Assembly: GCF_014302995.1 (NCBI RefSeq)
Contig: NZ_CP060295.1
Coordinates: 682,001 to 746,000, forward strand
DNA from: Variovorax sp. PAMC26660
Lineage (GTDB): Bacteria; Pseudomonadota; Gammaproteobacteria; Burkholderiales; Burkholderiaceae_C
Direction: 5' to 3'
DNA length: 64,000 nucleotides
Position numbers and translations under genes: made by a program. Of the stretch, positions 1 through 10,466 are shown in pieces; within the stretch, counting starts at the first letter, position 1; every line of letters begins with the position of its first letter. The notes beneath the pieces are model-generated. The model did no database searches and had not been told where the DNA came from. It saw only the letters and a program-made list of their open reading frames with translations.

Positions 1-860
<860 letters not shown>

Positions 861-873
861 GGAGACCCACCAC

Positions 874-1659
874 ATGCCCAAGTTCGCAGCCAACCTCACG
901 ATGCTCTTCACCGAGCTGCCCTTCATGCAACGCTTCGAGGCCGCCGCCAAAGCGGGCTTCAAGGGGGTCGAATACCTCTTCCCCTATGCCTTCGAGAAGA
1001 AGGAGCTGGCCGCCGCCCTGCGCGCCAACAGCCTGCAGCAGGTGCTGCACAACCTGCCGGCCGGCGACTGGGACAAGGGCGAGCGCGGCATCGCCTGCCA
1101 CCCGGATCGCGCGGGCGAGTTCGCCGAAGGCATCGCGATGGCCATCGACTACGCGACCGCGCTCGGCTGCCCGCAGGTCAATTGCCTGATCGGCAAGATT
1201 CCGCCCGGCGCCGACATCAACGTGGTCAACCGCACAGTGATCGACAACCTGCGCCTTGCTGCGCGCGAGCTGGAAGCCGCGGGCCTGCGCCTTCTGATCG
1301 AGCCGATCAACAGCTTCGACATTCCGGGCTTCTTCCTCACGCGCACCGACAAGGCGCTGGCGCTGATCGAAGCCGTGGGCTCGTCGAACCTGCGCGTGCA
1401 GTACGACATCTATCACGCGCAGCGCATGGAAGGCGAACTGGGCAACACGCTCACGAAGCATCTGGCGCAGATCGGCCACATCCAGTTGGCCGACAACCCC
1501 GGACGCGGCGAGCCGGGCACGGGCGAAATCAACTACCCGTGGCTCTTCAGGCACATCGATGCATTGGGCTACGACGGCTGGATCGGCTGCGAATACAAGC
1601 CGCGCACCGACACGGTCAACGGCCTGGGCTGGCGCGAAGCCCTCACGCAACCGCAATGA
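874..1659 (+). CDS. hyi: Hydroxypyruvate isomerase
   Basis: 261-aa TIM-barrel protein of the xylose-isomerase-like family. It interconverts hydroxypyruvate and tartronate semialdehyde. The PKFAANLTMLF start, LIEPINSFDIPGF, QYDIYHAQR and GCEYKPR segments are characteristic of Hyi and carry the acidic and His metal/active-site residues. The ATG at 874 follows a GAGGAG Shine-Dalgarno (SD) 13 bases after the gcl stop; an ATG at 790 in the same frame lies inside gcl and is rejected. It sits between gcl and glxR in a co-directional operon. Confidence 0.93.
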   Translation: MPKFAANLTMLFTELPFMQRFEAAAKAGFKGVEYLFPYAFEKKELAAALRANSLQQVLHNLPAGDWDKGERGIACHPDRAGEFAEGIAMAIDYATALGCPQVNCLIGKIPPGADINVVNRTVIDNLRLAARELEAAGLRLLIEPINSFDIPGFFLTRTDKALALIEAVGSSNLRVQYDIYHAQRMEGELGNTLTKHLAQIGHIQLADNPGRGEPGTGEINYPWLFRHIDALGYDGWIGCEYKPRTDTVNGLGWREALTQPQ

Positions 1660-1679
1660 ACAACACAGGAAAAGCAGAC

Positions 1680-2588
1680 ATGGCAACCCAACAAAAAATC
1701 GGATTCATCGGCCTCGGCATCATGGGCGCGCCCATGGCGGGGCACCTGCTCGACGCGGGTTTCGAGCTGTTCGTCAACACGCACGGCAACACGCCGGAGC
1801 CTTTCGTCTCGAAGGCCACGATCTGCGCCTCGGGCGCCGAGGTGGCGCGCAAGGCCGACATCATCTTCATCATGGTGCCGGACACGCCCGACGTGGAGAA
1901 GGTGCTGTTCGGCGAACCGGGCAAGGAAGGCGTGGCCGCCGGTCTGAAGGACTCGCACGGCAAGATCGTGGTGGACTGCAGCTCCATCGACCCGATTGCC
2001 ACCAAGGACTTTGCGCGCCGCATCGTCGCGCTGGGTGCCGGCTATATCGACGCGCCGGTCTCGGGCGGCGAAGTGGGCGCGAAGGCCGCAAGCCTGACGA
2101 TCATGTGCGGCGGCGATGAAGGCACTTTCGGCCGCGTGAAGCCGCTGCTCGACAAGATGGGCAAGAACATCACGCTGGTGGGCGGCGCGGGTGACGGCCA
2201 GGTGTGCAAGGTGGCCAACCAGATCATCGTGGCGTTGAACATTGCGGCAGTGAGCGAGGCGCTGGTGTTCGCCTCGAAGGCCGGTGCCGATCCCGCCAAG
2301 GTGCGGCAGGCACTGATGGGCGGCTTTGCCAGCTCGCGCATTCTGGAAGTGCACGGCGAGCGGATGATCAAGCGCACTTTTGCGCCGGGGTTCCGCATCT
2401 CGCTGCACCAGAAGGACCTGAATCTGGCGTTGCAGAGTGCGCGTTCTCTGGGCGTGTCGTTGCCGCAGACGGCCAATGCGGCGCAGCTCATGAACGCTTG
2501 CTCGGCGCTGGGCTATGGCCAGCTCGACCACTCTGCGCTGGTCAAGTCGCTGGAAGCGCTCGCTCAGCACACTGTTACACCAGACTGA
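1680..2588 (+). CDS. glxR: 2-hydroxy-3-oxopropionate (tartronate semialdehyde) reductase
   Basis: 302-aa beta-hydroxyacid dehydrogenase. It reduces tartronate semialdehyde to D-glycerate with NAD(P)H. The Rossmann motif GFIGLGIMGAPMAG is at residues 8-21, the substrate-binding DAPVSGG near residue 122, and the catalytic Lys in GDGQVCKVANQ at residue 177. The ATG at 1680 has an AGGAA SD and follows hyi by 20 bases; an earlier in-frame start at 1182 overlaps hyi completely. It is last in the gcl-hyi-glxR operon, and downstream lies a composite hairpin repeat that may serve as terminator. The position after Gcl and Hyi favours this substrate over 3-hydroxyisobutyrate. Confidence 0.92.
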   Translation: MATQQKIGFIGLGIMGAPMAGHLLDAGFELFVNTHGNTPEPFVSKATICASGAEVARKADIIFIMVPDTPDVEKVLFGEPGKEGVAAGLKDSHGKIVVDCSSIDPIATKDFARRIVALGAGYIDAPVSGGEVGAKAASLTIMCGGDEGTFGRVKPLLDKMGKNITLVGGAGDGQVCKVANQIIVALNIAAVSEALVFASKAGADPAKVRQALMGGFASSRILEVHGERMIKRTFAPGFRISLHQKDLNLALQSARSLGVSLPQTANAAQLMNACSALGYGQLDHSALVKSLEALAQHTVTPD

Positions 2589-2634
2589 GCATCCGTTGAG
2601 TTGCCGGGCGCGGGTTCGGGTTCGTTCGGGGCGG

Positions 2635-2861
2635 GTGCGAATGACACCGGGTGCTCCCCTCCGCGAATGTCCCCCGCTTCGCTCCTCCTTTATTTCGCTG
2701 CGGGGAACACCCGGTGCCATTCGCACTGGGGCACGCTGCTGGTGAACCTGCGATCAACAACCGCTCTGTCCAACGCTCACGTCGATACGGGGCTCTTTTT
2801 CGCGAAATAAAGGAGGAGCGAAGCGGGGGACATTCGCGAAAAAGAGCACCGTGTCGGCGTG
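2635..2861. repeat. Composite double-hairpin repeat, copy A (REPIN/BIME-like)
   Basis: Two long imperfect hairpins, 2635-2726 and 2778-2861, are joined by a 51-bp linker. Each has its own outer stem (GAATGACACCGGGTGCTCCC against its complement; CGATACGGGGCTCTTTTTCG against its complement). Both enclose the same 36-bp core, in opposite orientation: 2663-2698 and 2802-2837. A second copy of the whole unit, inverted, lies at 30897-31119. Both copies sit between convergent genes, here glxR and the flavoprotein, consistent with a mobile palindromic element that also ends transcription. The rest of the 2589-2905 gap shows no gene. Confidence 0.85.
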
Positions 2862-2905
2862 TGCGACGCCCTGAACAACAACGGCGCCCGATGCCCCACA
2901 AGAGA

Positions 2906-4243
2906 TCAAGTTTTCGCGGCTTCCAGCGACTCCTTCAGGTTGCGCCGACGCCACGCCCAGGTCTTCACGGCCTGCGGCAGGATGCCGATGCACGACACGT
3001 AATACGTCACCTTGAAGCCCCAGAAACGCGGCCCGATGGGTGTGTCGCGGAACAGGTCGCCAGCCAGGATGGACAGCAACGCCTCCTGCATGCGCCAGAT
3101 GTTGCGCGGCGCCATGAACAGGCGGCGAATGGCCGGCGAGGTGATGCGGTAGATGAACCACGAGAACATCTTCGGCCCATGCTTCATGACCTTCTCGTAG
3201 TGACGGAAGGCCTTCTCGGCTTCTTTCGCCTCGCCCTTGAGCCAGAGATCCGCCGCAGTGGCGCCCTCGAAGCCACTGTTCATTGCCAGGTACACACCCG
3301 ACGAGAACATCGGGTCGACGAAGGCATAGGCGTCGCCGACCATCATGAAGCGGTCGCCGCGGCAGAACTTCGAGTCGTAGGCGTAGTTGCCGGTGGAGGT
3401 CGCGCCCTCCATCAGCGTGGCGTTCTTCAGGCGCGTGGCCAGCTTGGGCGCCAGCGCGATGGTTTCCATCAGGAACTCTTCGAGCGAACCCTTGCGGCGC
3501 TTGAAGTAGGCCGGCGATGCCACCGCGCCCACGCTCACCGTGCCGTCTTTCAGCGGGATGTACCAGAACCAGCCATGGTCGAACCAGAACAGCGAGATGT
3601 TGCCCTCGAAGCGGCCGGGCCGACGCTCGGCATTGGCGAAGTGGCCGTAGAGCGCGGCGCTCGCGTGCTTGCGGTTGCGCTGCTTGGCGTCGAACTGGTT
3701 CGACAGCAGCGTGTCGCGGCCACTGGCGTCGATCACGAAGCGCGGGCGCCAGGTGGTCTCGGCACCGTCGTCGGCCTTGACCTTCACCAGCGGGCGGTTG
3801 TCTGGCGTGCCCTTGCCGGCGTCCATGTCCACGCCGGTGACGCGTTGCCCCTCGAAGGTGCGCGCGCCCCGGTTGCCGGCATGGCGGAACAGCAGTTCGT
3901 CGAACTCCGAACGGCGCACGTGCACGGCATAGGGAAAACTCTTGTCCATCGCCTGGCCGAAGTCGAAATGGCTGGTGTGGTCGTGCCAGGGCGAGACGAA
4001 CTCGGCGCCGTGCTTGCGGATGCCGATGGCCTCGACCTCGGTGCGCACGCCCAGCCGGTCGAACAGCGGCATGTTCATCGGCAACAGCGATTCGCCGATG
4101 TGAAAGCGCGGATGCTGCGCCTTCTCGATCAGCACCACGTCATGGCCCTTGTCCGCAAGCAGCGCCGCCACCGTGGAGCCCGAGGGGCCGCCGCCGATGA
4201 CCAAGACGTCCGGGTCGGTACTGGTGAAAGGTCCGGGTGTCAT
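2906..4243 (-). CDS. FAD-dependent oxidoreductase, tryptophan-halogenase/geranylgeranyl-reductase-like
   Basis: 445-aa flavoprotein. The N-terminal dinucleotide-binding motif is VLVIGGGPSGST, followed by FHIGESLLP, which is typical of flavin-dependent halogenase-like monooxygenases. The second FAD motif is RFMMVGDAYAFVDPMFSSGV. I do not see the WxWxIP motif of true halogenases; FWFDHGWFWYIPL is the nearest stretch (WFWYIP at the equivalent place), so halogenation is unproven and an oxidase or reductase role is equally possible. The ATG at 4243 has a strong GGAGGGG SD; a start 48 bases upstream would lack it. It is monocistronic and divergent from maeB. Substrate unknown. Confidence 0.75.
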   Translation of the reverse strand: MTPGPFTSTDPDVLVIGGGPSGSTVAALLADKGHDVVLIEKAQHPRFHIGESLLPMNMPLFDRLGVRTEVEAIGIRKHGAEFVSPWHDHTSHFDFGQAMDKSFPYAVHVRRSEFDELLFRHAGNRGARTFEGQRVTGVDMDAGKGTPDNRPLVKVKADDGAETTWRPRFVIDASGRDTLLSNQFDAKQRNRKHASAALYGHFANAERRPGRFEGNISLFWFDHGWFWYIPLKDGTVSVGAVASPAYFKRRKGSLEEFLMETIALAPKLATRLKNATLMEGATSTGNYAYDSKFCRGDRFMMVGDAYAFVDPMFSSGVYLAMNSGFEGATAADLWLKGEAKEAEKAFRHYEKVMKHGPKMFSWFIYRITSPAIRRLFMAPRNIWRMQEALLSILAGDLFRDTPIGPRFWGFKVTYYVSCIGILPQAVKTWAWRRRNLKESLEAAKT

Positions 4244-4330
4244 GCGCTGCCCCTCCGTTGTCGTTTTGTATCGCGGTTGACGGTGCCCCAATTAACCTTG
4301 GGTAACAGTGTCGGAGTTTAGCGAACCGAC

Positions 4331-4350
4331 CCGCCGGGCTTATCCGGCGG
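4331..4350 (+). other. Hairpin in the maeB leader
   Basis: CCGCCGG and CCGGCGG form a perfect 7-bp stem with a 6-base loop, 110 bases upstream of the maeB ATG in the 217-bp divergent gap. It could be an RNA leader structure or part of an operator; no U-run follows, so it is not a normal terminator. I could not assign convincing -35/-10 boxes here. Confidence 0.35.
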
Positions 4351-4460
4351 AAGATATACATCCGGGCGTTATCGATCCAGGCGTTTTCGGCATTCCCCCT
4401 GTAAGAACAAGCCGCGCTTTTGCGGTAGCCTCATTGCCCGTCAGAAACAAGGAGACATTC

Positions 4461-6764
4461 ATGGCTGCACCCCTTTCCCCGGCAGAAGAAGCACTTCGCG
4501 AAGCAGCGCGCGAGTACCACCGGTCGCCCGTCAAGGGCAAGATTTCGATCACCCCGACCAAGCCCCTGCTGAACCAGCGCGACCTGTCGCTGGCGTATTC
4601 GCCGGGCGTGGCCTATCCCTGTCTGGACATCGCGGCCGACCCGTCGCTGGCCAACGAGTACACGGCGCGCGGCAACCTGGTGGGCGTGATCACCAACGGC
4701 ACGGCCGTGCTGGGCCTGGGCAACATCGGCCCGCTGGCCGCCAAGCCGGTGATGGAGGGCAAGGGGTGCCTCTTCAAGAAGTTCGCCGGCATCGACGTGT
4801 TCGACATCGAGCTGGCCGAGAACGACCCCGACAAGCTGGTCGAGATCATCGCGGCGCTGGAGCCCACGCTGGGCGGCATCAACCTGGAAGACATCAAGGC
4901 GCCCGAGTGCTTCTACATCGAGAAGAAGCTGCGCGAGCGCATGAACATCCCCGTGTTCCATGACGACCAGCACGGCACGGCCATCATCTCGGCCGCCGCG
5001 CTGCTCAACGGGCTGGAGCTGGTCGGCAAGAAGATCGAGGACGTGAAGATCGCCGTGTCGGGTGCCGGCGCCGCCGCCATTGCCTGCCTCGACGTGATGG
5101 TGGGCCTGGGCGCCAAGCCCGCCAACATCTACGCCTGCGACTCCAAGGGCCTGATCTACGCCGGCCGTGCAGGCGGCTTCGACGAATCCAAGACGCGCTA
5201 CGCCCAGAAAGACACCGGCGCCCGCACCCTGGCCGACGTGGTGAAGGACGCCGATGTGTTCCTGGGCTGCTCGGCCCCTGGCGTGATGTCGGCCGAGATG
5301 GTCAAGACCATGGGCACGCAGCCGATCATCCTGGCGCTGGCCAACCCCGAACCCGAGATCCGGCCCGAGCTGGCCAAGGCCGTGCGGCCCGACTGCATCA
5401 TTGCCACCGGCCGTTCGGACTACCCGAACCAGGTCAACAACGTGCTGTGCTTCCCGTACATCTTCCGCGGCGCGCTCGATTGCGGCGCCACCAAGATCAC
5501 GGAAGAGATGAAGCTGGCCTGCGTGCGCGAGATCGCCGATCTGACCAAGGCCGACATCAGCGAAGAAGTGGCCACCGCCTACGCCGGGCAAGAGCTGGCC
5601 TTCGGCCCCGACTACATCATTCCCAAGCCCTTCGATTCGCGCCTGATCCTGCGCATCGCACCGGCCGTGGCGAAGGCTGCTGCCGCCTCCGGCGTTGCCA
5701 CCCGCCCGATCGAGGACATGGAGGCCTACCGCCAGCACCTGACGCGCTTCGTCTACCAGACCGGCATGTTCATGCGTCCGGTGTTCACCGCCGCCAAGCT
5801 GGCCACGGCCAAGCGCGTGGCGTACGCCGAAGGTGAAGACGAGCGCGTACTGCGCGCCGCGCAACTGGCCGTCGATGAAGGCCTGGCGCAGCCGATCCTG
5901 GTCGGCCGCCCCGCCGTGATCGAGGCACGCATCAAGAAGGCCGGCCTGCACATCCGCGTGGGCACCGACGTGGAAGTGGTCAACCCCGAAGACGATCCAC
6001 GCTTTCGCATCTACTGGGAGAGCTTCCACAAGCTCATGGGCCGCCGCGGCGTCACGCCCGAAGCCGCCAAGACGATGGTGCGCCGATCCAACACCACCAT
6101 TGCCGCGCTGATGCTGCACCTGGGCGATGCCGACGCCATGATCTGCGGCCTGGTCGGGCGCTTCGACGTGCACCTGGAGCACATCCGCAACCTGATCGGC
6201 CTGAAGCGCGGCGCGCCGGGCTTCGCGACGCTGAACGCGCTCACGCTGGAAAAGCGCACGGTCTTCATCACCGACACCAACGTGAACGAAGACCCGAGCG
6301 CCGAGCTGCTGGCGAGCATCGCGATGATGGCGGCCGAGGAAGTGCGCCGCTTCGGCCTGCCGCCCAAGGTGGCGTTTCTCTCGCACTCGAACTACGGCAC
6401 CTCGAGCCGCGGCTCGGCACGCAAGATGCGGCTGGCGCGCGACCTGTTCTCGCAGATGGCACCCGACATCGAGTGCGACGGCGAAATGCACGGCGACTCG
6501 GCCCTGTCCGAAGAAGTGCGCCGCACCGCCCTGCCCGAGACCACGCTCACCGGCGAAGCCAACCTGCTGGTGTGCCCGAACCTCGACTCGGCGCACATCC
6601 TCTACAACGTGCTGAAGATGACCGGCGCCAACGGCATCACGGTCGGGCCGATCCTGCTGGGTGCAGCGGGCTCGGCGCATGTGCTGACGCCTACGTCGAC
6701 CGTGCGGCGCATCGTCAACATGACGGCGCTGGCCGTGGCGAATGCGACGACGGCGCTGAAGTAA
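4461..6764 (+). CDS. maeB: NADP-dependent malic enzyme, MaeB type with phosphotransacetylase-like C-terminal domain
   Basis: 767-aa cytosolic enzyme that oxidatively decarboxylates malate to pyruvate with NADP+, supplying NADPH. The N-terminal malic domain carries [15 protein letters not shown]; the NAD-binding domain has [13 protein letters not shown] near residues 195-210. From about residue 430 a phosphate acetyltransferase-like domain follows ([29 protein letters not shown]), usually catalytically silent and used for allosteric control by acetyl-CoA. The ATG at 4461 has a GGAGA SD at 4451; the in-frame upstream extension to 4308 has no SD. A bidirectional terminator follows at 6784. Confidence 0.95.
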   Translation: MAAPLSPAEEALREAAREYHRSPVKGKISITPTKPLLNQRDLSLAYSPGVAYPCLDIAADPSLANEYTARGNLVGVITNGTAVLGLGNIGPLAAKPVMEGKGCLFKKFAGIDVFDIELAENDPDKLVEIIAALEPTLGGINLEDIKAPECFYIEKKLRERMNIPVFHDDQHGTAIISAAALLNGLELVGKKIEDVKIAVSGAGAAAIACLDVMVGLGAKPANIYACDSKGLIYAGRAGGFDESKTRYAQKDTGARTLADVVKDADVFLGCSAPGVMSAEMVKTMGTQPIILALANPEPEIRPELAKAVRPDCIIATGRSDYPNQVNNVLCFPYIFRGALDCGATKITEEMKLACVREIADLTKADISEEVATAYAGQELAFGPDYIIPKPFDSRLILRIAPAVAKAAAASGVATRPIEDMEAYRQHLTRFVYQTGMFMRPVFTAAKLATAKRVAYAEGEDERVLRAAQLAVDEGLAQPILVGRPAVIEARIKKAGLHIRVGTDVEVVNPEDDPRFRIYWESFHKLMGRRGVTPEAAKTMVRRSNTTIAALMLHLGDADAMICGLVGRFDVHLEHIRNLIGLKRGAPGFATLNALTLEKRTVFITDTNVNEDPSAELLASIAMMAAEEVRRFGLPPKVAFLSHSNYGTSSRGSARKMRLARDLFSQMAPDIECDGEMHGDSALSEEVRRTALPETTLTGEANLLVCPNLDSAHILYNVLKMTGANGITVGPILLGAAGSAHVLTPTSTVRRIVNMTALAVANATTALK

Positions 6765-6783
6765 GCCTGCTCTCGCATCAATG

Positions 6784-6821
6784 AAAACGCCCCGCTGCGG
6801 TCATCGCAGCGGGGCGTTTTT
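6784..6821. terminator. Rho-independent bidirectional terminator
   Basis: AAAACGCCCCGCTGCG (6784-6799) pairs perfectly with CGCAGCGGGGCGTTTT (6805-6820) around a 5-base loop. There is a T-run on the + side and an A-run on the left, so it can end both maeB and the convergent racemase gene. Confidence 0.92.
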
Positions 6822-6832
6822 CTTGGGCTGTC

Positions 6833-7624
6833 TCAAGCGTTGAACGGCGATGCGATGGGCACCTGCGCCGGGTCGAAGACGTTCCAGGCCAGCAGCTCTT
6901 CGGCTTCAGGCGGCGGTTCGCAGCCACCCACGCGGCTGGGCTTCCAGCCGAAACGCTGCTTCGTATCGGCCAGCGCCTCGGCGCGCTTGAAGGCGGCCAG
7001 CGCCGAGTCGATGACGGGCACGCCCAGCACGTCCTGCAACTGCCTGTAGAAGCCGAACTCCAGCGTGCAGCCGAGGATCAGCGCCTCGGCGCCGTCTTCG
7101 TCGATGGCGCGGCGGCCCTGCTCGACCATGCGGCGCACGGTCTCGTTGCGGTCGCGCTGGAAGTCTTCCACGCCCAGTTGCAGCGCGCGGCACGAGGCCA
7201 GCAGATGGCCGTGGCCGTACTCGCGCACGCGCGACTCGATGCGCGGTACCCACTTGCGGCGCCCGACGATGATCGACACCTTCTGCGCCAGGTTCGAGGC
7301 GACCTCGAACGAGGCCTGGCACGGCGCGACCACCACCGTCTCTCCCGAGATCTCGCGCGCCTCGACCAGCACCGGGTCGTAGAAGCAGCCGACCACCACG
7401 GCGTCGAACTGCTTCACGGCGGCATCGCGCACCACGCGCACGATGTCGGCGCCCAGCAGCGCCTCGTAGCTCTGGTACTCGACGTGGTGTTGCACCGAAG
7501 CGTTTCGCAGCGACACCACTTCGACTTCGGTGCCTTGGTTTTTCACCTCGGCAAACTCCTGGGCAAAGCGTTCGTTGTAGGTGTCGTTGCCGACGGTTCG
7601 GATCCATCGCACGCGCAATGTCAT
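6833..7624 (-). CDS. Asp/Glu/hydantoin racemase family protein
   Basis: 263-aa member of the Asp/Glu racemase superfamily, closest in type to hydantoin racemases (HyuE). These epimerise 5-substituted hydantoins or related acids by two-base chemistry with paired Cys. The two expected cysteines are at residues 80 (VVVGCFYDP) and 186 (LILGCTLEF). The ATG at 7624 has a GGGAGGA SD; longer frames overlap the DUF917 gene. It is third in the run OPT transporter - DUF917 protein - racemase, separated from the DUF917 gene by 31 bases, so it probably acts on the compound that transporter imports. The exact substrate cannot be read from sequence. Confidence 0.82.
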   Translation of the reverse strand: MTLRVRWIRTVGNDTYNERFAQEFAEVKNQGTEVEVVSLRNASVQHHVEYQSYEALLGADIVRVVRDAAVKQFDAVVVGCFYDPVLVEAREISGETVVVAPCQASFEVASNLAQKVSIIVGRRKWVPRIESRVREYGHGHLLASCRALQLGVEDFQRDRNETVRRMVEQGRRAIDEDGAEALILGCTLEFGFYRQLQDVLGVPVIDSALAAFKRAEALADTKQRFGWKPSRVGGCEPPPEAEELLAWNVFDPAQVPIASPFNA

Positions 7625-7655
7625 GGTGATTCCTCCCTGTGTAGGTTTGAACGGA

Positions 7656-8720
7656 TCAGGCCAGCGCTTCTTCTTCAGGTGCGAAGGCCTCGCCCAGCGA
7701 CTTTTCCAGCGGCCGGTACAGCTCGGGCATGAACATCGTGCGCGACAGCAGCAAGCGCGCGCGCGGCGCGACCAGCACGCGCAGCTTCGCGCCCTGGCGC
7801 ACATGCGCCGACACCACCGGCTGGCCATCGTCCGAGAAGGTCATCACCAGATCGGGGAAGCGCGCGATGCGCTTGCCGCCTTGTTCCAGCAGCATGTATT
7901 CGTTGATGAAGCGCAGCGTGGTGCCGGCCGCGTCGTCGAGTTCGACCACGCCCACGTCCAACCCTTCCTGCTGCTCGCAGCGGTAGGTGCGCACTGTCCC
8001 CTCGGCCACGATGCGGCCGTCCAGCGAACGGGCCACGGCATCGACGCCGCCGTCGAGGTAGGTCTGGCCCAGCGCGATCGCATGGCTGATGGCACCCGGC
8101 GCGCCGTGCTGCCCCGCATAGCCCACGCTCACCGGATTGCGCGCCACGGCCACGAGACCGCCCGCCTCGACCGAGGCGCGGCGCACCACGGCGGAGGTCT
8201 GTTCGAGCCGGCCCGACACCACGCCTTCGACATAACGGTGCGGCTCGCCGCCGGCATAGGCCTGGATCGACAGGTAGTCCGGCTCGGTGTGCAAGCCCAG
8301 CGCGCCCATCACGCTCGACGGATGCGCGCGGCCGTTGCAGGCCAGGTCGATCACGGGCAGGCCGGTCATGGCGGCGTGGAACCAGCCATTGACGGTGGTT
8401 TCAGCGCCGTTCTCGTTGGCATGCAGGCCGACCAGCTTCTGGCCCACCGGCAGTTCGCGGCGCAGCAGCTCGATGGTGCGCAGCAGGTGCGCGGGCTGCA
8501 CATGCGGATCGGGTGCGGCGGGTGCGCCGACCAGCGCCATGGTGGCGGTGAGCGCCGCGGGGTCGAACTCGTCGATGCTCCACAGTTGCGGTGTGCCGAC
8601 CTGCAGCGCGAGCTTCGCGGCGCGCTCGCCGGCCTCGATCAGCCCGCCACCGCCGCCGCCGAGGATGGCGCCGCCCCAGATGGCCGCGCGGACGTCGTCG
8701 CTTGTCAGATTGCGTTTCAT
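7656..8720 (-). CDS. DUF917 family protein (S-methyl-thiohydantoin desulfurase-like)
   Basis: 354-aa protein with the Gly-rich N-terminal stretch AAIWGGAILGGGGGGL that marks DUF917. Other family blocks are ATVNGWF-like NGWFHAAMTGLPVIDLACNGRA and the C-terminal region GAKLRVLVAPR. Characterised relatives include thiohydantoin desulfurase and hydantoinase-type proteins, so a role on hydantoin-like rings is plausible. The start at 8720 has an AGGAA SD. It lies between the OPT transporter and the racemase, all on the minus strand, implying one catabolic operon. No hydantoinase (dihydropyrimidinase) or carbamoylase is present nearby, so the route here is incomplete or different. Confidence 0.8.
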   Translation of the reverse strand: MKRNLTSDDVRAAIWGGAILGGGGGGLIEAGERAAKLALQVGTPQLWSIDEFDPAALTATMALVGAPAAPDPHVQPAHLLRTIELLRRELPVGQKLVGLHANENGAETTVNGWFHAAMTGLPVIDLACNGRAHPSSVMGALGLHTEPDYLSIQAYAGGEPHRYVEGVVSGRLEQTSAVVRRASVEAGGLVAVARNPVSVGYAGQHGAPGAISHAIALGQTYLDGGVDAVARSLDGRIVAEGTVRTYRCEQQEGLDVGVVELDDAAGTTLRFINEYMLLEQGGKRIARFPDLVMTFSDDGQPVVSAHVRQGAKLRVLVAPRARLLLSRTMFMPELYRPLEKSLGEAFAPEEEALA

Positions 8721-8770
8721 GGATTCGTTGTTCCTGTGTGATGAAGGGAAGAAAAGACAGATGCAGAGCG

Positions 8771-10441
8771 CTACTTGCGCAGGCTCTTCACGGCGCCGGA
8801 GAAGAAGCTGTAGAGCGCATCACCTGCGATCACGCCGCCCGCGAAGACTTCGAGCTTTTCGCGCGCGGACACGCCGACCACGCGATGCACGACAAGGCGG
8901 CAGGCGATGCCGGCCGCGACCATCCAGCCGGCCATCGGGCTTGCGATGAGAAGGCCTGTGGCGAACAGCACGCCCAGTTGCTGGCGCGAACCGCCCAGCA
9001 CTTGCAGGATCGCGCCCGGCACGGCCCACAGCGCCAGGTTGCGCGCCGTGTCGCCCGAGATGCCGGCCTTGATGGCAGCCACGTAAGCGGCATTGATGGG
9101 CGCCGTCTGGTGGTTGGCGAAGAACATCTTGTAGGTGCAAGCGACCACGACGATGGCCACCGCGAAGCCCACCATGCCGGCGATCATCTGTTCGCGCCGG
9201 CCGTCCAGCTCGAACGCGGTGCCCGAGGTTTCGCCACGCAGGATGTGGCCGGCCTTCAGGTCGTAGCCCATGTCTGCGAAGGCCGGGCCGGTGGCGGCAG
9301 AAAAGCCGGCCAGCACCACCAGCGCCTCGGGCGGAAAGCCGATCAGGATGCCGATGAGCAGCGAGATCAGCGCCACCGCGAACGCGGGGAACCAGCCCGA
9401 GTGCATCGCCGCGATGCCGACGATCAGCTCGTGCACGAAAGCCGCAAAGGTGCCGTAGACGACGAAGCACACGAGCATCGTGGGCGACATGCCGGTGTAT
9501 ACGCCGGTGCCGACGGCCAGCAGCACCATGATCGCGAGATAGCCGACGCTGCCCAGCCGCAGCGAGCGGCCCAGCGCGGTGGCGCCGCGTGCTTCCTGCG
9601 TGTCGGCGGCTGCGTTGCGCGAGCCGCTGTCGCGCTTCTTCAGCACCACGCGCCCCACCTGTACCAGCGCGACGATGCCGGCGCCGATCATCATGCCGTG
9701 CGGGACGTACAGCGCGCCGATGTCCAGGCCGAAGAGCGGCGCCGAATAGCCGCGCACCAGCAGCCCGATGCCGAAGGCGATCATGGCGCCGAGGCCGCCG
9801 ATCAGCGCCACGCCGAAGGCCGACATCGGCAGCTTGAACACCGCGCCCGCCACACCCGTTGCCAGCCCGCCGAGCAACAGCCACGCCTGCTTGCCACCGC
9901 CGTCACCGGCCTTGATGGCCTCGGCCGCGGCAATGCCCAGCGGCCACGGGTTCCTGGCCGGAAAGGCCGGCGTGTCGAACATGCGATAGAGCAGCCAGGC
10001 GTCGAGCAGCATCGCCAGGCTCACGCCCACCAGCATCGGCACCACCATGTCGGGCAGGCCGAAAAGAAAGGGAATGCCGATCGGCAGGAACAGGCTGTTG
10101 GCCGCGCCGAAGGTGGCCGACGAAATGCTGGTCTGCGCCAGGTTCTGCGCATGCACCGAGCGAAAGCCACGGAACATGGCCAGCGGCACCCGCGCCAGCG
10201 TCATGGCCGCGAGCGCGCCGATCAGCGAAGTGCTCGGCGTGATGCCCAGGCTCGCCAGCATCTGCATGCCGACGATGGCGCCGAACACGCTCAGTACCAC
10301 CGTGAGGATCAGGTTGGCGGGTGCCAGCGCCTTTGGATGTGGGTGATGGTGCGGGCCGCTCGATGCCTGCGCAGCCAGCCGGGCCTTCGATGCAGCGCCT
10401 TCGTCGTGCAGCGGTGCGAGCGCCGTCACTTCATGGGTCAT
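8771..10441 (-). CDS. OPT/YSL-family transporter
   Basis: 556-aa polytopic membrane protein with about 13-15 hydrophobic segments spread over the whole length. The His-rich cytoplasmic N-terminus (GPHHHPHPKAL) precedes the first segment. The repeated small-residue helices and the MGYDLKAGHILRG and PMAGWMVAAGI regions fit the oligopeptide transporter (OPT) superfamily; a bacterial member with catabolic neighbours probably imports a small organic acid, peptide or hydantoin-like compound. Two in-frame ATGs occur, 10447 and 10441. AAGGA directly abuts the first, so the second has correct spacing and is chosen. It is first in the operon with the DUF917 and racemase genes, divergent from the IclR regulator. 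Confidence 0.8.
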   Translation of the reverse strand: MTHEVTALAPLHDEGAASKARLAAQASSGPHHHPHPKALAPANLILTVVLSVFGAIVGMQMLASLGITPSTSLIGALAAMTLARVPLAMFRGFRSVHAQNLAQTSISSATFGAANSLFLPIGIPFLFGLPDMVVPMLVGVSLAMLLDAWLLYRMFDTPAFPARNPWPLGIAAAEAIKAGDGGGKQAWLLLGGLATGVAGAVFKLPMSAFGVALIGGLGAMIAFGIGLLVRGYSAPLFGLDIGALYVPHGMMIGAGIVALVQVGRVVLKKRDSGSRNAAADTQEARGATALGRSLRLGSVGYLAIMVLLAVGTGVYTGMSPTMLVCFVVYGTFAAFVHELIVGIAAMHSGWFPAFAVALISLLIGILIGFPPEALVVLAGFSAATGPAFADMGYDLKAGHILRGETSGTAFELDGRREQMIAGMVGFAVAIVVVACTYKMFFANHQTAPINAAYVAAIKAGISGDTARNLALWAVPGAILQVLGGSRQQLGVLFATGLLIASPMAGWMVAAGIACRLVVHRVVGVSAREKLEVFAGGVIAGDALYSFFSGAVKSLRK

Positions 10442-10466
10442 GGTCATTCCTTGAAAGCTCCATATT

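Noticed and set aside
4431..6680. 749-codon frame antisense to maeB
   Set aside because: maeB is unambiguous; the antisense product has no recognisable domain.
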